A stretch of 22,851 nt of DNA, from the NCBI GenBank assembly GCA_023430775.1, contig JAEYYY010000793.1, positions 1 through 22,851 on the forward strand, read 5' to 3'. The DNA is from Pseudomonadota bacterium (GTDB lineage: Bacteria; Myxococcota_A; Polyangia; Haliangiales; Haliangiaceae). Within the stretch, counting starts at the first letter, position 1. Each line of letters opens with the position of its first letter. Below the pieces are notes generated by a model. It ran no database searches and was not told where the DNA came from. It worked only from the letters and a program-made list of their open reading frames with translations. Positions 13,660 to 20,781 of this stretch are shown in pieces. The translations under genes and the position numbers were made by a program.

Positions 13660-14385
13660 CTATTCGTCGACGAGCGGGCGAATATCGATCTCGACGTTGC
13701 CGCCCATCACCTCGGCGTAGCGCCGCGTCTCCGCCATCACGTCCTCCATCGAATCGAAGCGCAGGATCGCGAACCCGCCGACCAGCTCCTTCGACTCCGA
13801 GAACGGACCATCCATCATGCGCAGGTGATGGTTGGTGAACACCATGCGCTTCGCCTTCGAGCTCGGCTCGAGCTGCTCGGCCAGCGCCAGCACGCCGGCC
13901 TTCTTCATTTCGGTCTTGAGCCGCGTCAGCTCCGCCTTCTGCTTGGTGCTGCGTGTTCCCGCTTCGCTGTCCTGGTCGGCCTTCTCGATCAGCAACACGC
14001 GCAGCGGCGCATCGGCCGGCTTGTCGCCGAACCCCATGTCCCACGGCTCGCCCACCGGCCCGAGCTCGATCTCGCCGTCGCCGAGGATCTTGCCGTAGCG
14101 CTCGGCCCAGCCGATCGCCTCGTCGCGCGTCTTCACCTTCAACAGCAGCACGGCATTCGGCAGCTCGTTGTCGCCCGCGTACGGGCCGTGCTTCACCGTG
14201 CACTTGCCAGCGCGAAACGTCAGCCGCGTGCGCGTCTTGCTGGCGCCCAATCCCTCGCCGCCGAGAAACCTCCCGCTCGCGACGTACTCGCCGATCAGCG
14301 CACCCATCTTCGCCATGAATTCAGGCGTCGGTCGCTTGCCGGCCTCGGTCTGTGCGTCGTGTCTATGCATCGTCAGAAACCGCAT
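13660..14385 (-). CDS. Tandem DGPF/YCII-domain protein
   Basis: 241 aa made of two copies of the DGPF-type YCII fold (a dimeric ferredoxin-like barrel usually encoded as a single domain of about 100-120 aa). Copy 1 starts MRFLTMHRHDAQTEAGKRP and carries a degenerate motif HGPYAGDN (66-73). Copy 2 starts near LRVLLIEKADQD (128) and has the intact DGPFSESKELVGGF (192-205). Such proteins are often encoded beside ECF sigma factors; none is present here. Fusion of two copies would give an internal pseudo-dimer with one altered pocket. Start ATG 14385 has GGAGAA about 6 bp upstream. It is probably co-directional with the 14458-14835 gene, 72 bp apart. Function unknown. Confidence 0.83.
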   Translation of the reverse strand: MRFLTMHRHDAQTEAGKRPTPEFMAKMGALIGEYVASGRFLGGEGLGASKTRTRLTFRAGKCTVKHGPYAGDNELPNAVLLLKVKTRDEAIGWAERYGKILGDGEIELGPVGEPWDMGFGDKPADAPLRVLLIEKADQDSEAGTRSTKQKAELTRLKTEMKKAGVLALAEQLEPSSKAKRMVFTNHHLRMMDGPFSESKELVGGFAILRFDSMEDVMAETRRYAEVMGGNVEIDIRPLVDE

Positions 14386-14451
14386 GTCGTTCTCCGTGTT
14401 GGTCTGCCTGCACGACGCCCCGCCGGCTCGGCGATCGACGACCCGGCCGAT

Positions 14452-14457
14452 CTTTTT
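14452..14457. other. T6 tract with GC-rich dyad, between two minus-strand genes
   Basis: GCCGG and CCGGC arms (about 14422-14447) followed by CGATC and then TTTTTT on the plus strand look like an intrinsic terminator for plus-strand transcription. No plus-strand gene ends nearby (the closest ends at 13648). It would stop antisense transcripts or is an AT-rich spacer. Confidence 0.25.
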
Positions 14458-14835
14458 TCAACCGATCGGAATCACAGCACAATCACGCTTCGAGATGCGG
14501 CCGTTGACCACCGCTTCGAGCACCTCGAGGAGCTCGCCGATCGCGTCGCGAGCGAGGTCGAGCTTGTCCCGGGTCCGCCGGTCGTCGCTCTCCGCATCGT
14601 CCAGCAGCTCGGCCAGCTGCAGCACCGCGTGATGGGCGCGCCACGCGAGGTCGCGCACGTCCTCGCCGGCCTCGGCGGCATCGCACAGCCAGCCGACCGC
14701 GAGATCGACCTGCTTCGCGTGATAGTGAAAGTCGAGATCCACGTTGGTGCGGCGAAGCACCGACAGATCCATGAGCGTCGTGGTGAACGCATTCTCGAGG
14801 GTCGCAAGCATGGGCTCGCGCACTGCACGCCCCAC
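14458..14835 (-). CDS. Small helical protein, unknown function
   Basis: 125 aa from GTG 14835, or 117 aa from ATG 14811 (MLATLENAFTTTLMDLSVLR). Nearly all helix-favouring: three long amphipathic segments (around 12-30, 40-85, 88-112 of the long form) with heptad Leu/Ala, e.g. LAWRAHHAVLQLAELLDD. A four-helix-bundle or HEPN-like fold is conceivable, but no R-x4-6-H motif is seen. No signal peptide. Codon use agrees with neighbours. Neither candidate start has a Shine-Dalgarno or a -10 box at the usual distance, so the start is uncertain. It lies upstream of the DGPF/YCII gene on the same strand. Confidence 0.6.
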   Translation of the reverse strand: MGRAVREPMLATLENAFTTTLMDLSVLRRTNVDLDFHYHAKQVDLAVGWLCDAAEAGEDVRDLAWRAHHAVLQLAELLDDAESDDRRTRDKLDLARDAIGELLEVLEAVVNGRISKRDCAVIPIG

Positions 14836-14926
14836 GCCACCGGCAACCTCGCGTGATCGCGCGAGCGCGTTGTCCGTGTCCGGTCGAAACCCGGACGCCT
14901 CGTCCGTCCCGTGGACGTCGCCTTAG

Positions 14927-14956
14927 TTGCTGCGCGTCGACGCGCCCCTGTAAAAT
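14927..14956 (+). promoter_or_regulatory. Promoter of the IPT lipoprotein gene
   Basis: TTGCTG (14927-14932), an 18-bp spacer and TAAAAT (14951-14956) form a good sigma70-type promoter. The start codon at 14985 lies about 22 nt past the expected transcription start and is preceded by a GAGGGGGA ribosome site, so this message has a leader. Confidence 0.6.
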
Positions 14957-14984
14957 TTCTGGTCAGCGCGCATCGAGGGGGAAC

Positions 14985-16673
14985 ATGTACGCGTTCGCGA
15001 CGAGCTTGGCAGTGGTGGCGACGCTGCTCGCCTGCAACACATCACACAAGGCCGGCGACAAGCGCGTGGTCTCGGCATATCGGCCGCCACCACCGCCCGC
15101 ACCGAAACCGCCGCCGCCACCTCCGAGGTACGGCGACGCCGCGCTGACGGACAAGATCACCGGCATCACCTCGCAGCCCGGTGGCACGTGCTTCGGCGAG
15201 GACATCGTCATCCAGGGCACGTTCCCCGAGACGCCGCCACCGGACACCACGATCTACTTCGAGCGCTGCGGCGTCCCCGCGCAGATCACGAGCTGGTCAC
15301 CCACCGAGGTCAAGGTCGCCGTGCCGCCGGGCGCCACCAACGGCTGCGTGTGGTTCGGCAAGACGCGCCCGCCTCCCGCGAAGCCACCCACCGGCACCCC
15401 ACCCGCGTGGCTCGACGACGAGCTCAACCGGATGGTCAGCGCGAGCAAGCTCGATCGCACGCTGGCGAATTCGATCCGCGATCACTACCTCGCCTTCCCG
15501 CCGCCGAAGGAGTGCGAGCAGCTGTGCGTCGGCGCGAAGGGCGCGTGGCGCAACCTCGCGACCGTGCTGCCGCCGCCGGCGATCGAAGCGTTTCGCGCCG
15601 TCGACGCCACGCTCGGCAACAGCCCGGGTCCCGGCGCCACCAAGCAGTTGGTCGATGCGTGCACGCCGACGACGATCGAATGGATCGCGCCGCGCTCGAC
15701 GGACATCGTCGTCAAGGCCGGCAATCGCACCGTCGCGACGAACAAGCTCGCGCAGGGCCAGGTGAAGGAGACGCTACCGATCGGTAGCCGCGCGTATCGC
15801 CTCGATGCCAAGAATCGCTGCGGCACGCGCTCGCACGCCCTGACGCTCGATGCCGAGAACCGCGTCGAATTCGCGTCGCTCGATGTCAGCGTCCCCCACA
15901 AGGGCCTCGGCAACGGCACGGTCGATGTCACCTCCACCTGCAAGTCCGGGTTCGCGCGCAAGGTGAAGCTGCAGAACCTGTCGACCGACCGGGTGTCGTT
16001 CCCCGAGTCGGTGACGATTCCTGCCTATGGCACCAAGGCGACGGTCGCGATCACCAACCTCGTCGAGTCATCGGCGGTGGCCGCGATCACGCAGCCGTTC
16101 GCCACGCTCGGCTTCGCGCCGATCACCGATCAAGGCTGGCCGGATCACCCCACGCTGGGTCCGAGCGCCGATCTGTTCTGGAAGGAGCTGCCGAAGACGC
16201 TCGACACCTCGCTATCGGCCACGGTCGACGTCACGTTCGGCAAGCCGTGCCTGGTCGCCGACTACGGCAAGCAATCCGGCAAGGCAACCGTGGCGCTCCG
16301 GCTGACGAACACCGGCGGCGCCAACTACGACGTCGCGGTCCCCGCACCGTTCGCGAAGACCGACCGCGAGCTCGACATCGGCGGCCGCAAGGTCCACCTC
16401 GAGATGACGACCACCGTCGGCAAGGCCTACGAGCGCGGCCATCGCCTGGTGTTCGAGAACGTCAACATCAAGGTCGCGATCAAGGAGTTCCCCACCGAGA
16501 GCTTCGAGCTGACGTTCCTCACCGTCGAGGGCGACGCCACCGCCGGCTCGCTCACCGACGGGACGTTCAAGCTGCGCGGCACCGGTCTCGTCACCGGCAG
16601 CGCCGTCTTGAAGTGTGATCAATCGACCGCGACGGTCGAGGTCACCGGATCGCTGACGGCCCCGCTCCTCTAG
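14985..16673 (+). CDS. Lipoprotein with IPT/TIG-like domain
   Basis: 562 aa. The signal MYAFATSLAVVATLLAC places the lipobox Cys at 17. A Pro-rich spacer follows (33-47, two runs of five to six Pro). Residues 57-125 fit an IPT/TIG immunoglobulin-like domain (ITGITSQPGGTCFGEDIVIQ ... ITSWSPTEVKVAVPPGATNG). The middle is a mixed segment with several Cys (about 175-230). The C-terminal half is all-beta with CARDB- or Ig-like strands (VDVTSTCKSGFARKVKLQNL; VALRLTNTGGANYDV). An extracellular, surface-anchored binding or structural protein is likely, with no enzyme motif. ATG 14985 is chosen because the promoter and ribosome site sit directly before it; an extension to 14853 lacks support. The propeller lipoprotein gene follows after 20 bp and is probably linked. 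Confidence 0.8.
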   Translation: MYAFATSLAVVATLLACNTSHKAGDKRVVSAYRPPPPPAPKPPPPPPRYGDAALTDKITGITSQPGGTCFGEDIVIQGTFPETPPPDTTIYFERCGVPAQITSWSPTEVKVAVPPGATNGCVWFGKTRPPPAKPPTGTPPAWLDDELNRMVSASKLDRTLANSIRDHYLAFPPPKECEQLCVGAKGAWRNLATVLPPPAIEAFRAVDATLGNSPGPGATKQLVDACTPTTIEWIAPRSTDIVVKAGNRTVATNKLAQGQVKETLPIGSRAYRLDAKNRCGTRSHALTLDAENRVEFASLDVSVPHKGLGNGTVDVTSTCKSGFARKVKLQNLSTDRVSFPESVTIPAYGTKATVAITNLVESSAVAAITQPFATLGFAPITDQGWPDHPTLGPSADLFWKELPKTLDTSLSATVDVTFGKPCLVADYGKQSGKATVALRLTNTGGANYDVAVPAPFAKTDRELDIGGRKVHLEMTTTVGKAYERGHRLVFENVNIKVAIKEFPTESFELTFLTVEGDATAGSLTDGTFKLRGTGLVTGSAVLKCDQSTATVEVTGSLTAPLL

Positions 16674-16681
16674 CGCCGGGT

Positions 16682-16687
16682 TATCTT
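16682..16687 (+). promoter_or_regulatory. -10 box of the propeller lipoprotein gene
   Basis: TATCTT ends 6 bp before ATG 16694; no Shine-Dalgarno. The gene may therefore have its own leaderless transcript even though it follows the IPT gene closely. Confidence 0.45.
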
Positions 16688-16693
16688 CGGGCC

Positions 16694-17926
16694 ATGAGGA
16701 TGTTGTTCGGGGCCTTGCTCCTCGCCGGCTGCGGGAAAGTTCTCGAAACACCCGGCGATGCTGCGGCGGACTCGCCCCTCGACGAGGATGGCCCGACGCT
16801 GCCAACCGAACCGCCGGTGACCAACGGCCAGGCTGCGGATCTCGCGATCGGAGCACCCGACCTCGCCACGCGGACCGCCGGGACCACCGCCGATACCTCG
16901 CGCTCGGCGGGTGGGCTGTGCGTGGCCGGCGATCGCATGTGGATCAGCGACTTCACGAATGCGCGCGTGCTCCAGCTCAACGCGCCCGTCCTGGTGTTCT
17001 CCGCCGCCGCGGATCTCGCGATCGGTCAGGGCTCGCTGACCACCGCGACCAGCGGTCCGACCGCCGAGCGCCTGACGGAGCCCACGAGCACGTTCGACAC
17101 CATCGGTGATGTCGCGTGCGACGGCACGGTGGTCGCCATCTCGGATACGGCGGCGAACCGCGTCGTGATCCTCGACGCGATTCCCGGCGCCAATGGCCCC
17201 ACGTTCAACACCGTGCTCGGCCAGACCACGTTCACCGGATCGACCGCCGTCACCAGCTCGTCCGGCCTCTCCGCGCCGCACGGCATCTGGACCGATGGCA
17301 CGCGCCTCGTCGTCGCCGACACGGGCAACAACCGCGTGCTGATCTGGTCGACCTTCCCCACCGCCAATGCGACGCCCGCCGATGTCGTCCTCGGCCAGAC
17401 GAGCTTCAACGTCTCCGAGGCGCCGTCGCCGCCGACGCCGAGCTCGATGAACCAGCCGGTCGACGTGTTCTTCGATGGCGAGCGCCTCTACGTCTCCGAC
17501 TCGGAGAACAATCGCGTGATGGGCTGGAACGGCATGCCCACGCAGAACAACCAGGCCGCCGACTTCTTCGTCGGTCAGGCAGGTGGCGCCACCGGCTCGC
17601 CAAACGCGGCCGCCGGGTCGCAGACCCCGAACGCGATCGGTCTCCACCTCCCGGGCGAGATCACGGTCGCGGAGGGCAGCCTGTTCATCGTCGATCAGGT
17701 GAACTTCCGCGTCGTCGTCCACACGCCGCGCCCCACCACATCCGGCACGAGCGCCGGCGCCGTCCTCGGCAAGAGTGGGTTCGCCGGGGGCGAGCTCGAC
17801 GCGGAGCAGACGCTAACACCGCGCGGGGTCGCCGTGCAGGGCGACAAGCTCTGGGTGTCCGACAGCAACCTCGGGACCGGTGGCTCGCGCGTCGTGCGCT
17901 ACCAGCTCGCGAACCTGCCGCGCTGA
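16694..17926 (+). CDS. Lipoprotein with six-bladed NHL-like beta-propeller
   Basis: 410 aa. Signal MRMLFGALLLAGC, lipobox Cys 13, then an acidic/Pro tether to about 45. Six repeats follow, each marked by a (D)..(L/I)GQ..F strand (LAIGAPD, LAIGQGS, TVLGQTTF, VVLGQTSF, FFVGQAGG, AVLGKSGF). Each repeat also has an NHL-type strand ending near N(N)RV: FTNARVLQL, TAANRVVIL, TGNNRVLIW, SENNRVMGW, VNFRVVVH and GGSRVVRY. This count fits a six-bladed propeller. NHL propellers bind proteins, RNA or glycans; outside the cell a protein or glycan ligand is more likely. No catalytic residues are recognised. The stop lies 1 bp from that of the convergent RHH gene. Confidence 0.85.
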   Translation: MRMLFGALLLAGCGKVLETPGDAAADSPLDEDGPTLPTEPPVTNGQAADLAIGAPDLATRTAGTTADTSRSAGGLCVAGDRMWISDFTNARVLQLNAPVLVFSAAADLAIGQGSLTTATSGPTAERLTEPTSTFDTIGDVACDGTVVAISDTAANRVVILDAIPGANGPTFNTVLGQTTFTGSTAVTSSSGLSAPHGIWTDGTRLVVADTGNNRVLIWSTFPTANATPADVVLGQTSFNVSEAPSPPTPSSMNQPVDVFFDGERLYVSDSENNRVMGWNGMPTQNNQAADFFVGQAGGATGSPNAAAGSQTPNAIGLHLPGEITVAEGSLFIVDQVNFRVVVHTPRPTTSGTSAGAVLGKSGFAGGELDAEQTLTPRGVAVQGDKLWVSDSNLGTGGSRVVRYQLANLPR

Positions 17927-17927
17927 G

Positions 17928-18128
17928 TTACTCCTCGCGCGGATCGGGCAACGAGCCCGGCTCCTCGGTGCTCGACGGGAACTCCTTGAGCTTGTTGCGC
18001 GAGATCTTCCAGCACTGCTGGACGATCCACGACAGCGACCGATCGAGCCGCTGCGCCTCGTGCTGGATCTCCTTCAGCATCTCCTCGGGGAAGTACAGCG
18101 ATTGCTTTCTCTTGTCGGCTTGGGACAT
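17928..18128 (-). CDS. TIGR04563-like ribbon-helix-helix protein
   Basis: 66 aa. The N-terminal strand KQSLYFPEEMLKEIQHEAQR and the helix RSLSWIVQQCWKISRNKL match the strand-helix-helix of small RHH DNA-binding proteins, and I recognise the YFPE(D)MLKEI/SLSWIVQ pattern as the short myxobacterial TIGR04563 family (from memory). The last 16 residues are acidic and Pro-rich. A dimeric DNA-binding or antitoxin-like role is expected; no toxin gene is adjacent. Start ATG 18128 with GAGG about 5 bp upstream. A dyad at 18134-18147 covers this site and overlaps TATCCT (18145-18150), so autorepression is plausible. Confidence 0.8.
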   Translation of the reverse strand: MSQADKRKQSLYFPEEMLKEIQHEAQRLDRSLSWIVQQCWKISRNKLKEFPSSTEEPGSLPDPREE

Positions 18129-18133
18129 TCGGA

Positions 18134-18147
18134 CCTCGGCCGCGAGG
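18134..18147 (-). promoter_or_regulatory. Dyad over the RHH gene promoter and ribosome site
   Basis: CCTCG and CGAGG arms around a 4-base loop. One arm holds the Shine-Dalgarno, the other overlaps a TATCCT -10 candidate (minus strand, 18145-18150). It could be an RHH operator or an RNA hairpin hiding the ribosome site. Confidence 0.35.
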
Positions 18148-18188
18148 ATAGGCCGATGTCGCGCCCGCGCCTAGCCAACGTGGTCAGA

Positions 18189-18359
18189 TCATCCTGCGAG
18201 CGGTGGCGGGGCCTCGCGGGCCGTGATCTGCGAGCGCAGATGCACGGGTTCCGAGCTCGGCAGATCGAGCTGCGGAGGCGTCACGACCCGGGACTTCGTC
18301 GACTCGCAACCCAGGCCGCCCAGCACGAGGAGCATCGAGAGAATCTTCGCGATCCGCAT
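18189..18359 (-). CDS. Tiny lipoprotein, unknown function
   Basis: 56 aa from ATG 18359. The signal MRIAKILSMLLVLGGLGC has a lipobox LGGLGC and Cys 18; the mature part is about 38 residues, polar and Pro-rich, with no fold evident (VTPPQLDLPSSEPVHLRS). The start is chosen because AGGAGAAG lies directly upstream and the longer frame to 18398 adds a polar stretch before the signal. Small lipoproteins of this type often associate with envelope complexes, but no partner is identified. Confidence 0.7.
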   Translation of the reverse strand: MRIAKILSMLLVLGGLGCESTKSRVVTPPQLDLPSSEPVHLRSQITAREAPPPLAG

Positions 18360-18381
18360 TCGCTTCTCCTGAAAACAAGAA

Positions 18382-18457
18382 CGCGACGAGGAGGGCACGA
18401 CCTCTCCAGTCTCTCAGTCCGCCTACGCGGCGTGCGTTCGTGGCTTTCCTCGTCGCG
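18382..18457. repeat. 11-bp inverted repeat in the divergent region 18360-18563
   Basis: CGCGACGAGGA (18382-18392) and its exact complement TCCTCGTCGCG (18447-18457) are 54 bp apart. GCACG (18395-18399) and CGTGC (18431-18435) are nested inside. It lies between the divergent lipoprotein and MscS genes, upstream of the MscS promoter. Confidence 0.65.
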
Positions 18458-18528
18458 CACTGCGAGCGTGGGTTCGCGATCGCGGGTCGTCAATCGTCGA
18501 ACTTTGTAGGCCCGGCGGGGCTGCAAAA

Positions 18529-18557
18529 TTGGCCCGCCACCACCGCACCAGTAAAAT
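18529..18557 (+). promoter_or_regulatory. Promoter of the MscS-cNMP gene
   Basis: TTGGCC (18529-18534), a 17-bp spacer and TAAAAT (18552-18557). The -10 box ends 6 bp before GTG 18564, so the transcript would begin at or one to two bases before the start codon. Confidence 0.6.
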
Positions 18558-18563
18558 TCTCCG

Positions 18564-20090
18564 GTGTCGGTGTCACTGTGGTTCCTGGCGCTGTTCGCCG
18601 GACTGATCGTCGTCGCGGCGCTGGTGAATCAGCTGGCTCCCGTCCACCGCGGGCGGCTGCGCCGGGCGGTCATCCTGTTCGCGGTCGCGCTCGCCACGTT
18701 CGCGATCAGCCTCGCGCTGAACGAGGAATGGGCGGAGCGGCTCGACATCGCGAGCGAGATCGTCCGCATGTTCCTGATCGTCAACCTCGGTGGGCTGCTC
18801 CTGTTCCTGGTGCTGCTGCCGCGGGTCGGCCTCGTGCTGCCGGTGATCGCCGGCGAGCTGATCGCGGGCGTCGGTTACGTCGTCGTGCTGTTCGTCTCCC
18901 TCGCGCATCACGATCTCGATCTGACCGGTGCCTTCGCCACCGGCGCCGTGCTCAGCGCGGTCCTCGCGATCTCGCTCCAGGGCACGCTTGGCAACATCCT
19001 CGGCGGCGTCGCGCTGCAGCTCGATGGCTCGATCCACGAGGGCGACTGGCTCCAGTTCGATAACGGCCGCCAGGGCAAGATCCGCGCGATCCGCTGGCGC
19101 CACACCATCGTCGAGACGCGCGACTGGCAAACCATCGTCGTCCCCAACGCGCAGCTGCTCGCGAACAACATCACGATCCTCGGCCAGCGCGATGGCAACA
19201 AGGGCCCGCAGCGCTGCTGGGCCTACTTCCACGTCGACTATCGCTTCACGCCGTTTCGCGTCGTCAAGGCGGTCGACGATGGCCTGCGCGGTTCGCCGAT
19301 CGACAACGTCGCGGAGCTGCCACAGCCGTCGTGCCTCTGCCTCGACTTCGGCAAGGACCACCACGAGAGCTACGCGAACTACGGCGTCCAGTACTGGGTC
19401 AACGACATGGGCCGCAACGACTCCACCGGGTCGCGCGTCCGCATGCGGATCTTCGCCGCGCTCCAGCGCGCCGGCATCCCGCTCGCCATCCCCGCGCGGA
19501 TGGAGCACCTCGAGCTCCACGACGATGCCCGCAAGTCTCGCCGCAACAAGCGCGAGGCCGATGCCCACTTCGCCGCCATCAAGAGCGTCGAGCTGTTGCG
19601 CATGCTCGACGACTCCGAGCTACGCGAGCTCTCCGAGGGCCTCACCGCGAAGCTGTGGATGGCCGGCGAGATCATCACGCGCCAGGGCGCGACCGCCCAC
19701 TACCTCTACATCCTGACCTCCGGCAGCTGCGAGATCCGCACCAAGGTCGATCCCGACGACGACGGTCCCGCCCCGATGCTGACGCGCAAGGTCGCCACCA
19801 TCCACGCGCCCGACGTGTTCGGCGAGATGGGCCTGGTCACCGGTGAGCCGCGCACGGCGGATGTCGTCGCGATCAGCGATGTCGAGTGCTACCGGCTCGA
19901 CAAGCAGACGTTCGAGCGCGTGCTGCTCGCGCGTCCCGAGATCGCGGTCGAGCTCTCCGAGCGCCTCGCCGAACAGCGCATGGAGCTCGTCGCGGCGCGC
20001 GAAGGTCTCGACGATGCCGCGCGTCTCGCACGCGCCGCCTCGGAGCGGGCGCAGATCCTCGGCGGCATCCGCACGTTCTTCGGCCTGTGA
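18564..20090 (+). CDS. MscS-family channel with C-terminal cyclic-nucleotide-binding domain
   Basis: 508 aa. Hydrophobic segments at about 4-22, 35-52, 66-85 and 90-112 are followed by the pore helix (124-150: GAFATGAVLSAVLAISLQG, then LGNILGGV). The MscS beta domain comes next (IHEGDWLQF; VVPNAQLLANNIT, 192-204) and the alpha/beta cage to about 315. A cNMP-binding domain occupies about 345-470, with the phosphate-binding cassette FGEMGLVTGEPRTA and its Arg at 430. The tail is a coiled helix ending GIRTFFGL. This architecture matches bacterial cyclic-nucleotide-gated (bCNG) channels of the MscS superfamily, which are gated more by ligand than by tension. Function: cyclic-nucleotide-controlled ion or osmolyte flux in the inner membrane. 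The Usp-like gene lies 147 bp downstream on the same strand. Confidence 0.92.
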   Translation: MSVSLWFLALFAGLIVVAALVNQLAPVHRGRLRRAVILFAVALATFAISLALNEEWAERLDIASEIVRMFLIVNLGGLLLFLVLLPRVGLVLPVIAGELIAGVGYVVVLFVSLAHHDLDLTGAFATGAVLSAVLAISLQGTLGNILGGVALQLDGSIHEGDWLQFDNGRQGKIRAIRWRHTIVETRDWQTIVVPNAQLLANNITILGQRDGNKGPQRCWAYFHVDYRFTPFRVVKAVDDGLRGSPIDNVAELPQPSCLCLDFGKDHHESYANYGVQYWVNDMGRNDSTGSRVRMRIFAALQRAGIPLAIPARMEHLELHDDARKSRRNKREADAHFAAIKSVELLRMLDDSELRELSEGLTAKLWMAGEIITRQGATAHYLYILTSGSCEIRTKVDPDDDGPAPMLTRKVATIHAPDVFGEMGLVTGEPRTADVVAISDVECYRLDKQTFERVLLARPEIAVELSERLAEQRMELVAAREGLDDAARLARAASERAQILGGIRTFFGL

Positions 20091-20237
20091 TCACCGGCTG
20101 AGCGTTGCGCCGTCGCCGGTAGACAAGCAGCAGGAGACGGACGAGCCTGGAGCTGGAGACCGAGGCAGTGCGGCACGGTCAGCCTCGTCGGTCATGCTCC
20201 GATTGCGCGATCCCACCTCAGCACTTACGTCGAACCC

Positions 20238-20759
20238 ATGCGGATCCTGATCGCCCTCGATCGTTCCGAATACGCGGAGATCGTCCTCGAGCACGGTCTC
20301 GATCAGGCTGCCCGCCACCCCGGCACGGAGCTGCACGTCGTCACGGCAATTCCGGACGACGCTGATCGCGAGGCCATCCGCGCGGAGCTCGAGGCGAAGA
20401 TCGAGGACGCCCTCGATCTATTCACACAGCCGCTTCGCCTCTACGAGGCCCACGTGATCCGGGGACGCCCGGCACCGGCGATCTGCGCCCTCGCCCATCA
20501 GCTGGGCGCCGATCTGCTCGTGGTCGGCCGGTTCCACGTCCCGTCGCTGTCGGAGACGTTCGTATGGCTGGCGCCGTGCCCGATCATGGTGGTCGGTGCC
20601 GAGGGCGTCGAGCTCGAGGCGCAATGTCGCGACTGCGAGGAAGTCCGTCGCACCACCGAGGCCGAGCAGCTGTTCTGCGCGCGGCACGTCGGCGACCGCA
20701 TGCCCGAGCTCGTCGGCCGGCTGCCGACGACGCATCTCCATCGCAACTGGATCCTGTAG
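20238..20759 (+). CDS. UspA-like protein with C-terminal Cys/His cluster
   Basis: 173 aa. Residues 1-120 follow the universal-stress fold: MRILIALDRSEYAEIVLEHG at the start, LHVVTAI, then LGADLLVVGRFH and a last strand CPIMVVG. The usual ATP loop G-x2-G-x9-G(S/T) is not present (VGRFHVPSLSETFVW), so this copy probably does not bind ATP in the normal way. Residues 130-150 form C-x2-C-x13-C-x2-H (C130, C133, C147, H150), a plausible structural zinc site or redox switch, followed by 23 residues. No signal peptide. There is no Shine-Dalgarno before ATG 20238, and TTACGT 7 bp upstream is a weak -10 candidate. It follows the cNMP channel gene and converges on the DUF3943-like gene. Confidence 0.82.
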   Translation: MRILIALDRSEYAEIVLEHGLDQAARHPGTELHVVTAIPDDADREAIRAELEAKIEDALDLFTQPLRLYEAHVIRGRPAPAICALAHQLGADLLVVGRFHVPSLSETFVWLAPCPIMVVGAEGVELEAQCRDCEEVRRTTEAEQLFCARHVGDRMPELVGRLPTTHLHRNWIL

Positions 20760-20781
20760 CCGGTCGAGCCGACTCGCTACA
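20755..20781. terminator. Bidirectional hairpin between the Usp and DUF3943-like genes
   Basis: TGTAGC (20755-20760) pairs with GCTACA (20776-20781), and each arm contains the stop codon of its gene. Allowing one bulged A, TCC/GGA extends the stem to nine pairs; CGG/CCG can pair inside the loop. There is no T-tract, so a weak or factor-dependent terminator in both directions is proposed. Confidence 0.45.

Noticed and set aside
12392..14856. Long open frames of 603 (-) and 777 (+) codons
   Set aside because: Both overlap the TIGR02996-LRR and DGPF/YCII genes, whose motifs are clear. The frames are Arg/Asp/His-rich and motif-free.
14853..14984. N-terminal extension of the IPT lipoprotein
   Set aside because: It would read through the promoter and ribosome site and bury the signal peptide.
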